Source: JBEVNR01 sp040507985 (GTDB lineage Bacteria; Pseudomonadota; Alphaproteobacteria; Rickettsiales; UBA6187). From it: DNA of 27,037 bases. How positions within the stretch are numbered: the stretch's first letter is position 1; each line of letters starts with the position of its first letter. Made by a program: the position numbers and the translations under genes. The stretch is taken from positions 1 through 27,037 of the forward strand of contig JBEVNR010000054.1 in assembly GCA_040507985.1 (NCBI GenBank). Direction: 5' to 3'. This document shows positions 7,265-16,692 of this stretch, in pieces. The notes below the pieces were generated by a model. The model was not told where the DNA came from, did no database searches, and saw only the letters and a program-made list of their open reading frames with translations.

Positions 7265-10200
7265 CCCTTCCGTTTTTGACGTCACGTAGTTAATGATTTC
7301 GTCATCGTTTTTGCTTCTTTCCATGTTTTGCCCTAACTTGCCGCTGGCAAACGCGCTAAGTGACAACTGCGCGTTAGGCGCCGGACGAAACGCCGTGTTA
7401 AACACCGATCGCAGTTGGTTGCTCGCCGGACCGTAATTCACCGCCCATAAACTGCGGGAATACGGGGTGGAGAACAAGGCGCGATCTATGCGGAGCACGT
7501 TCGCCTCCCCCCCTTCGTCGGTCGTGACGTTTCCCTTGGCGGACGTAAAATCGGTGCTGCCTTTATTTAACCCTTCTTCTATCGCTTTTTTCATGTCCAC
7601 GACCGAAATCGTATTGGCAAGGGCGTAAAATATTTTATAAAGGTCAAGATGTTCCACGGTCAGCTTATCCACGACGAATTTTGCGTTTATTCGCATTTTT
7701 TTTAGCATGACGTCTACGTTCTCGCCGTTCGCCTGCACGCTCCCCTCGGCGTTCAGCAACCCTTGATACGGCGACTCTTCTTTCGGTTTGCCGGAAAAAT
7801 ATCCGTAAAGCTGCGCCACGTCGAATCCCCTTCCAGAAAACGACACCCCGGCGGACACCACGTGCGTCAACGAAAACATGCCTTTCGCCACCATTTTCGC
7901 GTCGTTCGCCAATATGAGGCGCAAATCTTCCATCGAGAAAATACGATCCTTGGACGATCCCTTAATATATAAATTTTTTATCGCCAATTCTCGGTTATAA
8001 AAAATATTTTCCATGGAGACGAGGGCGTTGCCGTTAAAGCGGTCCAGGAAAAAATACGGAATGGACGATTGTCGCGTCATTGCCGCTATGTCGGCGTTGG
8101 AATCAAGAAAAAAATTCAGGTCGAAGTCGGAGGACTTAACGGTTAAATCCATGTGCGGAGTGCTATCCTCCCCTACCTCTAACGACAGGGAGGAAGAGAA
8201 GTTAATTTTTTTATTCGCCACCGTTTCGTCGTCTTGCACCGAAAATTTTTCCACGTCAAACTTTCCGGGCGCGTAAGAGGCGAGCATGTCGGCGTACCGT
8301 AAGCGATGGTCGTTAAAGATGACGTCCTCGCATTCCGCCGTTAAGTGCATTTGCTTGGTAAGGTTGCGTATATAGGATTCAAGCGCGGCGCCGTCGGCGA
8401 ATTGCGAGTCTTCTATGTCGCGCATTTTTTTTAATATGAGCGCCGTCAATCCGTACCGATCAAAATCGATGCGATCAAGGTAAACGGCAATATTTTGCGC
8501 GGAGCTTGAGTCGATGTAATCGACGCCGTAGCTTCCCCGAACGGACGCGTTGTCAAAGCTAAGCATGGCTTCGTCCACCATCATGCTGACGGGAGTCAGC
8601 TGCAACTTGGCGTCAAAGCTGAAGTCCTTCATTTGATCGGCGGGAACGTAATCGGCCAGCTCCGGCATCATCCATATCGCCATGTCGCGCAATTTTTGGC
8701 CGTGGGCAGTGACGAATCCCTTAAACAACGGTCGGACGCCGTTATGCTCGACGGACCCGGTCAGGCTAAGCAAGGAGTTTCCGGGCATGGCGAACTCAAA
8801 GCGGTGCAACACGGCCTGATGCCTGAGCGCGTCCATATATAACACGAAATCCCGAATGCGTTCGTTATGAAAAACGATTTCGGCGACGGTAATCGAGGCG
8901 TTAAACGAAAAAAGCTCGGGAAGTTCCAGCGAAAACTGATTGCCCGTAAACGCGGAATCGTAATACATGTCTTCGTCTTCGTCTTCCGGACGCGCAAAAA
9001 ACAAGGCGTCAAGGTCGATTAAGGAAAAGGAAAAATCGGTTTTCCACTTCCAGTCCGCCTCCCGGCTTTCTTCGTATTCCAGGGAGGTGGACCCCGCCCC
9101 CTTTATGGCGTCGGAATCGATCGTAATGTTTTTCGCCTCCAGGCCGTTGTCGTTAAAAGACAAGGCCGCCTCTATCGTGGCGCCTTTGGAATGCGCGATC
9201 TTAGAGAACAGCGACTCCTCCTCAAAGATAGAGGAAAGCTCGGAAAAATTATTGATCTTTCCGGAAAGCGTCCCTTCCGCGCCGACGTTTCCCGACGGAA
9301 GCGTGACGGTGTTGCCCCGCCATTTTACGGTAAAGACGCCTTTCGCCTCCATAAAGAACTCGGCGTCTTCCTTGGGAGCGAAAGCGTCGAGATGCGCCCC
9401 GAACCCCACCGAAATTCGCGACCCTTGTATGCTGCCCTCCACGTCGAAAGGCGCATCCTGAGATCCCGGCGAAATTGTTGCGCTGACCATGTCGACGGAA
9501 TATTCCTTGTCGAACGCTTCGTACGCGACGGCGGCGTTGCTTATGTCTATGGTATCGGCGACGGAGCTTATGGCCTCCAGCCATTTTTCTTGCGCATTTT
9601 CGCTTGCGGACGATTTCTTTTCTGCGGAAGCGGCGCCGCCTCCTTTTCCCGGAGGACCCAGCATCTCCCAATTATACCGCACGAAACGGTTCACCTCCGG
9701 AGCGTCCTTGCATAAGGCGACGATCATTTCCTGAAACTGTACGCCGGCGGTGCGGTTGCCCTCAACCAACCGTTTCGCTTTTTTTTCGGCGCCTGACTTC
9801 CACTCCTCGAACGGCGCGTCTCCGCCGCGACACAGGTCGTATAAGGTTTGCCACAGGGCGCCGCTTTCGAGAGGACTCGTCTCGCCGCGCGCGAGCGTAT
9901 CCCAATCGTAATCTTCCATGTCTATGCGGCGCACGTAAAAAGAGGGCGACTGCAACGTAATCGCGTCGAACTTAGAATGGGCGCCCCCTAACAGGGCCGT
10001 TCCCAACCCCGTTTCTATCGTCGCCTCGCGAACGGAAAGCGGCGTGCGCACCTCTCCGAGCCGCGCTTCGTTGGGCAAAAGCCGCACGTCCTTCAGGGAT
10101 ATCTTGACTTTCGGGAAGAAAGATATTTTCGCGTCGCCGTTCACGGCGAGGCGCATGCCGGTGCGCTCAAGAAAATCTTTTTGGACGCGGTTTTTTAAGG

Positions 10201-10309
10201 AATCGGAGGAAATAAATATCGGAGCGAAAAAGGCGAAAAGCACGACGCACAACAACATAAGCGCCGAGAAAAAAAACAATCGCTGCGTCCAAAAAACTAT
10301 CGCATGCAT
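7256..10309 (-). CDS. AsmA family protein
   Basis: A 1017-residue envelope protein. The N-terminus has one membrane segment (about residues 9-33), followed by the AsmA signature region: FISSDSLKNRVQKDFLERTG, then MRLAVNGDAKISFFPKVKISLKDVRL. The long middle is beta-rich and ends in an AsmA-type C-terminal domain (about 880-1000) with DKLTVEHLDLYKIFYALAN. The AsmA/TamB superfamily is thought to form long grooves that carry phospholipid between the inner and outer membranes; family members vary, and the exact substrate here is unknown. The start at 10309 has only a weak ribosome-binding site but gives a sensible membrane anchor. It is separated from hflC upstream by a 205-base spacer with three hairpins. 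Confidence 0.88.
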   Translation of the reverse strand: MHAIVFWTQRLFFFSALMLLCVVLFAFFAPIFISSDSLKNRVQKDFLERTGMRLAVNGDAKISFFPKVKISLKDVRLLPNEARLGEVRTPLSVREATIETGLGTALLGGAHSKFDAITLQSPSFYVRRIDMEDYDWDTLARGETSPLESGALWQTLYDLCRGGDAPFEEWKSGAEKKAKRLVEGNRTAGVQFQEMIVALCKDAPEVNRFVRYNWEMLGPPGKGGGAASAEKKSSASENAQEKWLEAISSVADTIDISNAAVAYEAFDKEYSVDMVSATISPGSQDAPFDVEGSIQGSRISVGFGAHLDAFAPKEDAEFFMEAKGVFTVKWRGNTVTLPSGNVGAEGTLSGKINNFSELSSIFEEESLFSKIAHSKGATIEAALSFNDNGLEAKNITIDSDAIKGAGSTSLEYEESREADWKWKTDFSFSLIDLDALFFARPEDEDEDMYYDSAFTGNQFSLELPELFSFNASITVAEIVFHNERIRDFVLYMDALRHQAVLHRFEFAMPGNSLLSLTGSVEHNGVRPLFKGFVTAHGQKLRDMAIWMMPELADYVPADQMKDFSFDAKLQLTPVSMMVDEAMLSFDNASVRGSYGVDYIDSSSAQNIAVYLDRIDFDRYGLTALILKKMRDIEDSQFADGAALESYIRNLTKQMHLTAECEDVIFNDHRLRYADMLASYAPGKFDVEKFSVQDDETVANKKINFSSSLSLEVGEDSTPHMDLTVKSSDFDLNFFLDSNADIAAMTRQSSIPYFFLDRFNGNALVSMENIFYNRELAIKNLYIKGSSKDRIFSMEDLRLILANDAKMVAKGMFSLTHVVSAGVSFSGRGFDVAQLYGYFSGKPKEESPYQGLLNAEGSVQANGENVDVMLKKMRINAKFVVDKLTVEHLDLYKIFYALANTISVVDMKKAIEEGLNKGSTDFTSAKGNVTTDEGGEANVLRIDRALFSTPYSRSLWAVNYGPASNQLRSVFNTAFRPAPNAQLSLSAFASGKLGQNMERSKNDDEIINYVTSKTEGLH

Positions 10310-10424
10310 CGGGGTGGCGCGCGCTCCCTCTCATTCCCCTGGAAAAATATTTATAAACAACACTATAACGTATAACGTTACCTGACGCAAATCGGTAATG
10401 TTACGATCCAAGGCGCGCTTGCCT

Positions 10425-10502
10425 ATTAATTAAGCGTTCTCCCTTAATTAATAATAACGGATCGTCATTCCCTATCGGCGAATAGGCCTCTTTATAAAGA
10501 GG
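10425..10502. other. Three consecutive perfect hairpins between hflC and the AsmA gene
   Basis: Hairpin 1: 10425-10452, arms attaattaag/cttaattaat with an 8-base loop. Hairpin 2: 10471-10486, arms cctat/atagg with a 6-base loop. Hairpin 3: 10487-10502, the perfect 16-base palindrome cctctttataaagagg, directly abutting hairpin 2. They start 13 bases after the hflC stop codon on the minus strand. None is followed by a clear T-run, so simple intrinsic termination is not obvious. They could stabilise the hflKC mRNA 3' end, act as a weak terminator, or bind a regulator of the AsmA gene. Confidence 0.55.
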
Positions 10503-10514
10503 ATTACCGGTTAA

Positions 10515-11414
10515 CTAATCGCTATTTTTTCTTTCTTCCTCTCCCTGAAAATAGCGAAAAAACTCGTTGTCGGGAGAAATGACGATTTTCGTCGGGTTGG
10601 ATCGATCGGTCAGTGCGGTTTGGTATGCCTGCATGGTTCGGAAAAAATCGTAAAATTGTGGGTCGCGCGAAAAGGCGTTGGCGTAAATGGCCGACGCTTG
10701 GGCTTCGCCCTCGCCGCGAATGATTTCCGATTGGCGCATGGCATTGGCGAGCGCAATGCGCACGTTTTTATCCGCTTCGGACTTAATTTTTAGCGATTGC
10801 TCCTCGCCCTCCGCCCGGGTTTGGCGCGCCTCCTTTTCATGTTGCGCGATCATGCGGTCATAGACGGCGCGGCTGTTTTTTTGCGGAAGGTCCGTTCGCA
10901 GCACGCGCACGTCGGCCACCTTAATGCCGAACGATTCCGCCGTGGCGTTCACGGAGTCCTTAATCTGCTCCATAATGTGACGGCGACGCTCGGACAATAA
11001 ATCGGTGAGGCTGGACGTGCCGACGGATTTACGCATCGCGTTCTCGAACACCGGCGTCAACCGATCCGTTAAGCGCTCTTCGTCGCCGACGGAACGGAAA
11101 AACTTCAGCGGATCGACGATGCGATATTTCGCGTAAGCGTCGACCATCGCGCGCTTGGTTTCGCCGCGCTCCGCGCCTTTGACTACCACTTCCCGCGCGT
11201 CGAAATAGACGTTGAGCAAACGGTTGTCATAGACGATTACGTCTTCGATCAGGGGAATTTTAGCGTTTAAGCCCGGCTCGCGAATGACCCGCACCGCCTC
11301 GCCTAAACGGCGCACCAAGACTTGGCGGGTTTTATCGACGATAAAAAGCGACTCTTTCGCCAGCAATCCGGCAAATACGACGAAGGCGGCTAATACGAGA
11401 TATTTTTTTTGCAT
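10515..11414 (-). CDS. hflC: Protease modulator HflC
   Basis: An SPFH/prohibitin-domain membrane protein that forms the HflKC cage around the FtsH protease and modulates turnover of membrane proteins. The 299-residue protein has an N-terminal membrane anchor (about residues 4-22), the SPFH domain (about 25-190) with FIVDKTRQVLVRRLGEAV, and a long charged helical region (ARQTRAEGEEQSLKIKSEAD). The start at 11414, giving MQKKYLVLAAF, is chosen because the anchor must be N-terminal; the frame is open to 11537, but that overlaps hflK. It begins 16 bases after the hflK stop, so the two are translated from one mRNA. Confidence 0.96.
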   Translation of the reverse strand: MQKKYLVLAAFVVFAGLLAKESLFIVDKTRQVLVRRLGEAVRVIREPGLNAKIPLIEDVIVYDNRLLNVYFDAREVVVKGAERGETKRAMVDAYAKYRIVDPLKFFRSVGDEERLTDRLTPVFENAMRKSVGTSSLTDLLSERRRHIMEQIKDSVNATAESFGIKVADVRVLRTDLPQKNSRAVYDRMIAQHEKEARQTRAEGEEQSLKIKSEADKNVRIALANAMRQSEIIRGEGEAQASAIYANAFSRDPQFYDFFRTMQAYQTALTDRSNPTKIVISPDNEFFRYFQGEEERKNSD

Positions 11415-11430
11415 GACGTGTTTAACGTTC

Positions 11431-12618
11431 CTATTGCTGTTGAGCGGGAGCGGAAACCGCCGTCGAGACGCGCGCCTTATCGCCCAGCGGCAAATACGGC
11501 ACCACTCCTCCGCCTTTTTCGGAAATATGGGGATCAACCAACGTTTTATCCATGCTCGAAAGCATTTTTTCCATCGTTTCCATGTACATGCGCTTGCGGG
11601 TAACGTCTCTTGCTTTGACGTATTCCGTATATACCGACAAAAACCGCTGCGACTCGCCTTTCGCCACGTTGATTTTTTCTTCCTTATAGGCCATCGCCTG
11701 TTGCAGGGCGCGTTCCGCTTGGCCGCCGGCTTTGGGAAGCACGTCGTTGCTGTAAGCTTGCGCTTGGTTGATCATGGTTTCTTTATTGGCTTTGGCCGTT
11801 TGCACGTCACGGAAGGCGTCGATTACCTCTTCCGGCGGATCGATGTGGCGCAAGTCGACGGAAGTGATGAGCACGCCCATATGGTAAGAGTCTAGCGTAC
11901 CCTGCAATTCTTCCTTCATTTCGCTTTCGATCTTAGTGCGTCCCTCGCCGACGATGGCGTCGGTATAGTTCATGCCGCCGAGCACTTCGCGAATCGCGCT
12001 TTCCGCCGCCATTTTTACGCTGCTTTCGCCGTATTCGTCGCGCACGTTAAAGCTATATTGCACCGGGTCCTTGATCTTCCACTGCACCACCAGCTTGACG
12101 TCGATGATGTTTTCGTCGCCGGTGAGCATTAAACTTTCGTTCAGACGGCTTTTCTCTTGGGAGGAAAGCCCCGTCCGACTCACGTAGGTGAGGGATTCAA
12201 AACCGATCTCCTCCTTGCGGATTTCGTCCGTGCGCACTTTGACGATGCGATCGATCGGGGCCGGAAACTTAAAATGCGGCCCGGGTTCCTTTAACACCGG
12301 CGCCCCGGAGGAGTCTTCAAGCGGCTTGCCGAAGCGCCGCACGATGCCGCGATGGCCTTCGTCAATAATATAAAACATGTCTTGACCGACAAACAGCGCG
12401 AGCAGGGCAAGCCCGAGCAACGCGGCGCCGCCGAACGAGGCATTCTTGTCTTTTCCGCCGTTGTTGCCGCCGCCGGACCAGCGGCGCTTCATGCGTTGCA
12501 ACAGTTCGTCCATATCGCCATGGTCGGGACCGGAGGGGCGGCGCTGCCCTCCGCGATTGTCGTTGCCCGGCGGCGGTCCCCAAGGGTTTTGATGAAAGAG
12601 AGGAATAATGCGTGCCAT
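11431..12618 (-). CDS. hflK: Protease modulator HflK
   Basis: Partner of HflC in the FtsH-associated SPFH complex at the inner membrane. The 395-residue protein has a Gly/Pro/Arg/Asn-rich N-terminal tail (residues 1-60, with NPWGPPPG) typical of HflK, a membrane segment at about 62-83, the SPFH domain (about 85-265: YIIDEGHRGIVRRFGK) and a helical C-terminal region. The ATG at 12618 is chosen because it gives the family N-terminus MARIIPLFHQNPWGPPPG. The frame stays open to 13158, but the extra part is antisense to mrp and has no homologue-like sequence. It is first in the hflK-hflC pair and divergent to mrp, from which it is separated by 84 bases. Confidence 0.96.
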   Translation of the reverse strand: MARIIPLFHQNPWGPPPGNDNRGGQRRPSGPDHGDMDELLQRMKRRWSGGGNNGGKDKNASFGGAALLGLALLALFVGQDMFYIIDEGHRGIVRRFGKPLEDSSGAPVLKEPGPHFKFPAPIDRIVKVRTDEIRKEEIGFESLTYVSRTGLSSQEKSRLNESLMLTGDENIIDVKLVVQWKIKDPVQYSFNVRDEYGESSVKMAAESAIREVLGGMNYTDAIVGEGRTKIESEMKEELQGTLDSYHMGVLITSVDLRHIDPPEEVIDAFRDVQTAKANKETMINQAQAYSNDVLPKAGGQAERALQQAMAYKEEKINVAKGESQRFLSVYTEYVKARDVTRKRMYMETMEKMLSSMDKTLVDPHISEKGGGVVPYLPLGDKARVSTAVSAPAQQQ

Positions 12619-12672
12619 TCCATGCCTAAGATTGCGTTTGCGGCAAAAAAACCCTATGCTTGCCGGCGTTAG

Positions 12673-12678
12673 TATAAT
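12673..12678 (+). promoter_or_regulatory. -10 element upstream of mrp
   Basis: A perfect TATAAT lies 24 bases before the mrp ATG. No good -35 is found at 16-18 bases, so this is a partial promoter call. If used, the leader is very short. Confidence 0.35.
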
Positions 12679-12702
12679 CACGACGTAAGGCGATTGCAAG
12701 GA

Positions 12703-13710
12703 ATGAAAGAAGACCCTTCCCATAAAGAAATCGCCGTTCGCGCGGCGCTCGACGGCATGTTTTCCCCGGACGGAAAGTTGAGCTTCTCCGACGCCGAGCT
12801 GCTCTCCGGCGTGTCGGCCAAAGGCGAGCGGTGCGGGGTGGTGCTGACCGACAAGGCGGCGCCCTTCGCCGACTATCTTCAAGAAAAACTTGATCGCGAG
12901 GTTCCGCATTTGGGCGCGCGCGTCATCGTCAATGCTGCCCCTAAAAACAAACCGACGGGGGCAAAGCCGCACGTCGAAAAAACGCGCGTGCCGGGCGTGG
13001 GACGCGTTATTTTCGTGGGGGCCGGCAAGGGCGGCGTCGGCAAAAGCGCCGTGACGGCGGCGCTGGGATTGCGAATGGCGCAAGAGGGAAAACGCGTCGC
13101 CTTGCTCGACGCCGACATATACGGACCGTCCTTTCCCTCCATGTTTGACGTGCGCCACAAGCCGAAATTGCGAGTGGAGACGGAAAAAATGATTCCCGCC
13201 GACTATAAGGGAATGCAGATTATGTCGGTCGGCTTCATCGTCGAACGTGACAAGGCGCTCTCGTGGCGTGGCCCGATGGCCTCGAAAACCGTCATGCAGC
13301 TCGTTGCCGGCACGGAGTGGAGCGCCGACGTCTTAATTATCGACCTTCCCCCCGGCACCGGCGACGTCGCGCTGAGCCTGTGTTCGCACGTGATTTCCGA
13401 CGGCGCCGTCGTCGTCACGCAGCCGCACGCCTTGTCGGTGGACGACGCCGCACGCGCCGGCGGCATGTTCGCGCAGCTTGGCATACCGATACTCGGCGTC
13501 GTCGAAAACATGGCGCGCGTCGAGACGGGGAGCGAAACTTTATATCCGTTCGGCCAAGGAGGCGGAGAGGAGGCCGCGCGAAAATTGGGTGCCCCCCTAC
13601 TGACAAGCGTGCCGCTTTATGCAACCGACGAAGGCGGCAAACCTTTTTTGCGCATGGCGAGGGAGTTTCCGGAAGCGACGATAGATAAGATTTGCCATTC
13701 ATTCCACTAA
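12703..13710 (+). CDS. mrp: Mrp/ApbC-type P-loop ATPase, Fe-S cluster carrier family
   Basis: A 335-residue cytosolic ATPase of the Mrp/NBP35 family, which carries or delivers Fe-S clusters to apoproteins. Counting from the TTG at 12694, a short N-terminal MIP18/DUF59-like region (about 10-80) is followed by the deviant Walker A GKGGVGKS (111-118), then LLDADIYGPS, WRGPM and DLPPGTGD, all family hallmarks. The Cys pair normally found after the VVENM motif (a CxxC-type site that binds the bridging cluster) is absent: the sequence reads VVENMARVETGSETLYPFG. Either the ATG at 12703 or the TTG at 12694 could be the start; an AAGG lies upstream of both. Divergent to hflK. Confidence 0.9.
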   Translation: MKEDPSHKEIAVRAALDGMFSPDGKLSFSDAELLSGVSAKGERCGVVLTDKAAPFADYLQEKLDREVPHLGARVIVNAAPKNKPTGAKPHVEKTRVPGVGRVIFVGAGKGGVGKSAVTAALGLRMAQEGKRVALLDADIYGPSFPSMFDVRHKPKLRVETEKMIPADYKGMQIMSVGFIVERDKALSWRGPMASKTVMQLVAGTEWSADVLIIDLPPGTGDVALSLCSHVISDGAVVVTQPHALSVDDAARAGGMFAQLGIPILGVVENMARVETGSETLYPFGQGGGEEAARKLGAPLLTSVPLYATDEGGKPFLRMAREFPEATIDKICHSFH

Positions 13711-13819
13711 AGCGCTATTGGCGTCACTGCTTTGGATGATTCCTAAATCTCCTTGACCGTGCCGCCCCTTCCGGGCCAATATCGCCTTAAACATGCAATA
13801 GCGACCGGAAATTCATGCC

Positions 13820-15787
13820 ATGAGCGCACCGATGTCTAAAAATCTCCCCTACGAATCACCTTCGCTTCTTCCTCCCTACAATCTCGAATCGCACGAGGCG
13901 GCGCGGCGCGCGGCGGCGGAAAATCCGGACGCGTTTTGGGCGGCGCAAGCGCAAGCCCTGCATTGGCACAAAAATTTTTCGCGCGTGTGCGTCGGAAAGT
14001 TTGGCGACGCCGCTCCCATTCGGTGGTTTGACGGGGGAGAAATAAACGCCGCCTTTAACTGTCTGGACCGGCATTTGCCGGCGTTAAAAGACAAAAAGGC
14101 GCTGCTATGGGAACCGGACGCGCCGAACTCTCCGTCCCGCGCCTATAGTTACGGAGAGTTATGCGAGGAAACGACGCGCCTCGCGGCGGGATTGCGTCGA
14201 CTTGGCGTAAAAAAAGGCGACGTCGTGGCGATTTATCTGCCGCTCGTTCCCGAAACCGTCTGCGCGATGCTTGCCTGCGCCCGCATCGGCGCGGTGCATA
14301 GCGTCGTGTTCGGGGGATTTTCCTCCCACGCCCTCGCCGGCCGCATTCAAGACGCCAAGGCGACCGCCTTAATCACCGCCGACGCCTCCTTTCGCGGAGG
14401 CAAGCGCCATGACGTGAAAGGCTCGGCCGACGCCGCCCTCGCCGATTGCCCGAGCGTCTCGCGCGTGATCGTCGTGCAACGGGACGCAACCGCCCCGCTC
14501 GCGCTCAAGGAAGGGCGCGACGTAGCCTATGCCGCGCTTGTCGCCGAACGGGGAACGGAACAAGATCGCCGCGCCGAACCAATGGAAGCCAACGACCCGC
14601 TGTTCATTCTTTATACGTCCGGTTCGACGGGAAAACCGAAAGGGTTGCAGCACGGAGCCGGCGGATATCTCGTCTATGCCTCCTACACGTTTAACGCCAC
14701 GTTCGGTTGCACGCCAAGCGACGTGTATTGGTGCACGGCGGACGCGGGATGGATCACCGGCCACACCTATCTCGTCTACGGCCCGCTGGTGAACGGCGCC
14801 ACGGTCGTCATGCACGAAGGCGTGCCGAACTATCCGGATTATTCCCGCCATTGGCAGATCGTCGATACATATGGCGTGACCGTCTATTACACCGCGCCGA
14901 CGGCCATTCGTTCGCTGATGGCGCAAGGCGACGCGCCGCTTTCCTCGACGAGCAGGAAAACGCTGCGCCTGCTGGGTACGGTCGGCGAACCGATCAATCC
15001 GGCGGCGTGGGAATGGTATAAGGAAAAAATCGGGTCGGGAGCGACGCCTATCGTCGACACGTGGTGGCAAACCGAAACCGGCGGCCATATGATCACCGCC
15101 TTGCCGGGAGTGACGGAAGAAAAACCGGGCGTCGCCGGACGTCCGCTGCCGGGGTTGTCCCCCGTTATCGTCGAAAGCGACGGCTCCGCCTGCCCGGACG
15201 ACTCCTCCGCGCCGGCGGAAGGCGCGCTCTGCTTCGCCGCGCCGTGGCCCGGCATGGCGCAAACCGTCTACGGCGACCACGCGTTATTCTTAACTATCTA
15301 TTTTTCTTCCTATCCCGGCTATTATTTTTCGGGCGACGGCGCGACGCGGGACGAAGACGGCCATTACCGCATCGCCGGACGCATGGACGACACGCTAAAC
15401 GTCTCCGGACACCGCCTCGGCACGGCGGAGATAGAAAGCGCGCTCGTCGCGCACGCGAAAATTTCCGAAGCCGCCGTCGTCGGCTACCCCCATGCCGTCA
15501 AAGGCGAGGCGATATGCGCCTACGTCGTTCCGAACGCCGGGGAAACGCTCGGCGCCGCCGACATCGACGCGCTGAAAGAGCGCGTGCGGGAAGATATCGG
15601 CGCTATTGCCAGGCCCGACCGCATCATCGTCGCGGACGCCCTTCCCAAAACCCGCTCGGGGAAAATCATGCGGCGCATTTTGCGTAAAATCGCGGCGGGA
15701 GACGCCGACAATTTAGGCGACCTTCACACCCTGCTCAATCCGGAGGCGGTGGAAGATTTGATAAAAAAGGCGAGGCCGGGCGCATAG
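13820..15787 (+). CDS. acs: Acetyl-CoA synthetase (acetate--CoA ligase)
   Basis: Activates acetate with ATP and CoA to acetyl-CoA through acetyl-AMP. The 655-residue length is typical for Acs. The adenylation motif YTSGSTGKPKG lies at 265-275; DTWWQTETGG, carrying the tryptophan of the acetate pocket, confirms acetyl rather than longer-chain acyl specificity. The C-terminal domain has KTRSGKIMRR with the catalytic lysine at about 615, the residue acetylated by Pat-type enzymes in other bacteria to switch Acs off. The ATG at 13820 has a weak ribosome-binding site (CCGGAA). A second in-frame ATG lies four codons later. It follows mrp in the same direction after 109 bases. Confidence 0.97.
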   Translation: MSAPMSKNLPYESPSLLPPYNLESHEAARRAAAENPDAFWAAQAQALHWHKNFSRVCVGKFGDAAPIRWFDGGEINAAFNCLDRHLPALKDKKALLWEPDAPNSPSRAYSYGELCEETTRLAAGLRRLGVKKGDVVAIYLPLVPETVCAMLACARIGAVHSVVFGGFSSHALAGRIQDAKATALITADASFRGGKRHDVKGSADAALADCPSVSRVIVVQRDATAPLALKEGRDVAYAALVAERGTEQDRRAEPMEANDPLFILYTSGSTGKPKGLQHGAGGYLVYASYTFNATFGCTPSDVYWCTADAGWITGHTYLVYGPLVNGATVVMHEGVPNYPDYSRHWQIVDTYGVTVYYTAPTAIRSLMAQGDAPLSSTSRKTLRLLGTVGEPINPAAWEWYKEKIGSGATPIVDTWWQTETGGHMITALPGVTEEKPGVAGRPLPGLSPVIVESDGSACPDDSSAPAEGALCFAAPWPGMAQTVYGDHALFLTIYFSSYPGYYFSGDGATRDEDGHYRIAGRMDDTLNVSGHRLGTAEIESALVAHAKISEAAVVGYPHAVKGEAICAYVVPNAGETLGAADIDALKERVREDIGAIARPDRIIVADALPKTRSGKIMRRILRKIAAGDADNLGDLHTLLNPEAVEDLIKKARPGA

Positions 15788-15794
15788 CAAATGT

Positions 15795-15830
15795 GCGAGT
15801 ATTTTTGGAAATAATTTTTTAAAAACTCGC
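15795..15830. terminator. Possible bidirectional terminator after acs
   Basis: An inverted repeat with arms gcgagtattttt (15795-15806) and aaaaactcgc (15821-15830) lies 8 bases after the acs stop, between convergent genes. The A/T-rich inner part would give a U-run in either direction. Confidence 0.4.
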
Positions 15831-15868
15831 CGCGCCCGCGCCGCAAAAGGCAGAAAGAATCACGCAAG

Positions 15869-16528
15869 TCACAGGAAATAAGCATGGGTGAGAATAATCG
15901 CTTCCATATATGGCTTCTTGCCGGCGTTGCCGGAGAGGAACGCAAAGCTTGCGGCAGCGAACGTGGTAATGCACAGATCGCTTGCATTCATCGCAATGCC
16001 AAGCTTCGCAAGCACGCCTAGCGATCCTATCGCCTCTTTAGGAACGGCAGGATAGGCGGCAGCCTTTTCATAAAAAAAATCACGGCTATATGCGCCTAGC
16101 ATGGCATCAAATATATTTTTCACTCTATTTTCGTCTTGCGTTACGTAATACGCTAACAAAGGCAACATATCGTTAGCTCTTTCGGGGATGCTGCAATGCG
16201 TCGCCCATTTCGATTGCTCGCACGCTTCTCGTAGCTCCGCAATAACAAACCCCATCAGCGCTTCCATCTCCGCATCAGAAAGAGCGGGAGCGTTGGGTGC
16301 ATTGCCAATAATACGATTTTTGGCTTCTTCTTCCTTGATAATTCGCACGTCTTGCGCCTTGCCGTTAGGAACGACGCCATCTTTAAGGGCAATAAGACCG
16401 TCGGCAAGCGCGGAGATGAAATCGTTACCGGGAAAATCAATTTTTTCACTTTCCAAGCATTTTAGCGCGGCTTTGTTAAGCGCTTTCCGGAAGGCGTCCT
16501 TTGCGTCACAGGCAGAAGCATCGGCCAT
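15869..16528 (-). CDS. Hypothetical protein, no family recognised
   Basis: A 219-residue protein that I cannot assign. It looks mainly alpha-helical and soluble: many Ala, Glu and Lys residues, five Cys, no signal peptide and no clear membrane segment, although residues about 170-205 (VLAKLGIAMNASDLCITTF...) are fairly hydrophobic. The start at 16528 has no evident ribosome-binding site. Codon use is more AT-rich than in the neighbouring acs gene. It is isolated: convergent with acs and divergent from another orphan. Coding is supported mainly by the long open frame and plausible amino-acid composition. Confidence 0.6.
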   Translation of the reverse strand: MADASACDAKDAFRKALNKAALKCLESEKIDFPGNDFISALADGLIALKDGVVPNGKAQDVRIIKEEEAKNRIIGNAPNAPALSDAEMEALMGFVIAELREACEQSKWATHCSIPERANDMLPLLAYYVTQDENRVKNIFDAMLGAYSRDFFYEKAAAYPAVPKEAIGSLGVLAKLGIAMNASDLCITTFAAASFAFLSGNAGKKPYMEAIILTHAYFL

Positions 16529-16692
16529 AACGACAAAAGGGAGAGGAAATAAGGGGGTATATGATGCAAACCAAAGGCAAAAAATCTATGAAAAAGGTTA
16601 CTCTTTTTCACATCATAAAGCAATAAATTTTATCCATGATTTTCCGCAGGGTAAAAACATGAATTAATAAGATTATAAAAAAATTAAACATT

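Noticed and set aside
12619..13158. N-terminal extension of hflK by 180 codons
   Set aside because: It is antisense to mrp, shows no HflK-like sequence, and the family N-terminus begins exactly at 12618.
14369..15280. 303-codon minus-strand ORF opposite acs
   Set aside because: Arg/Gly/Ala-rich translation with no domain, mirror of a clear Acs; a GC-driven shadow.
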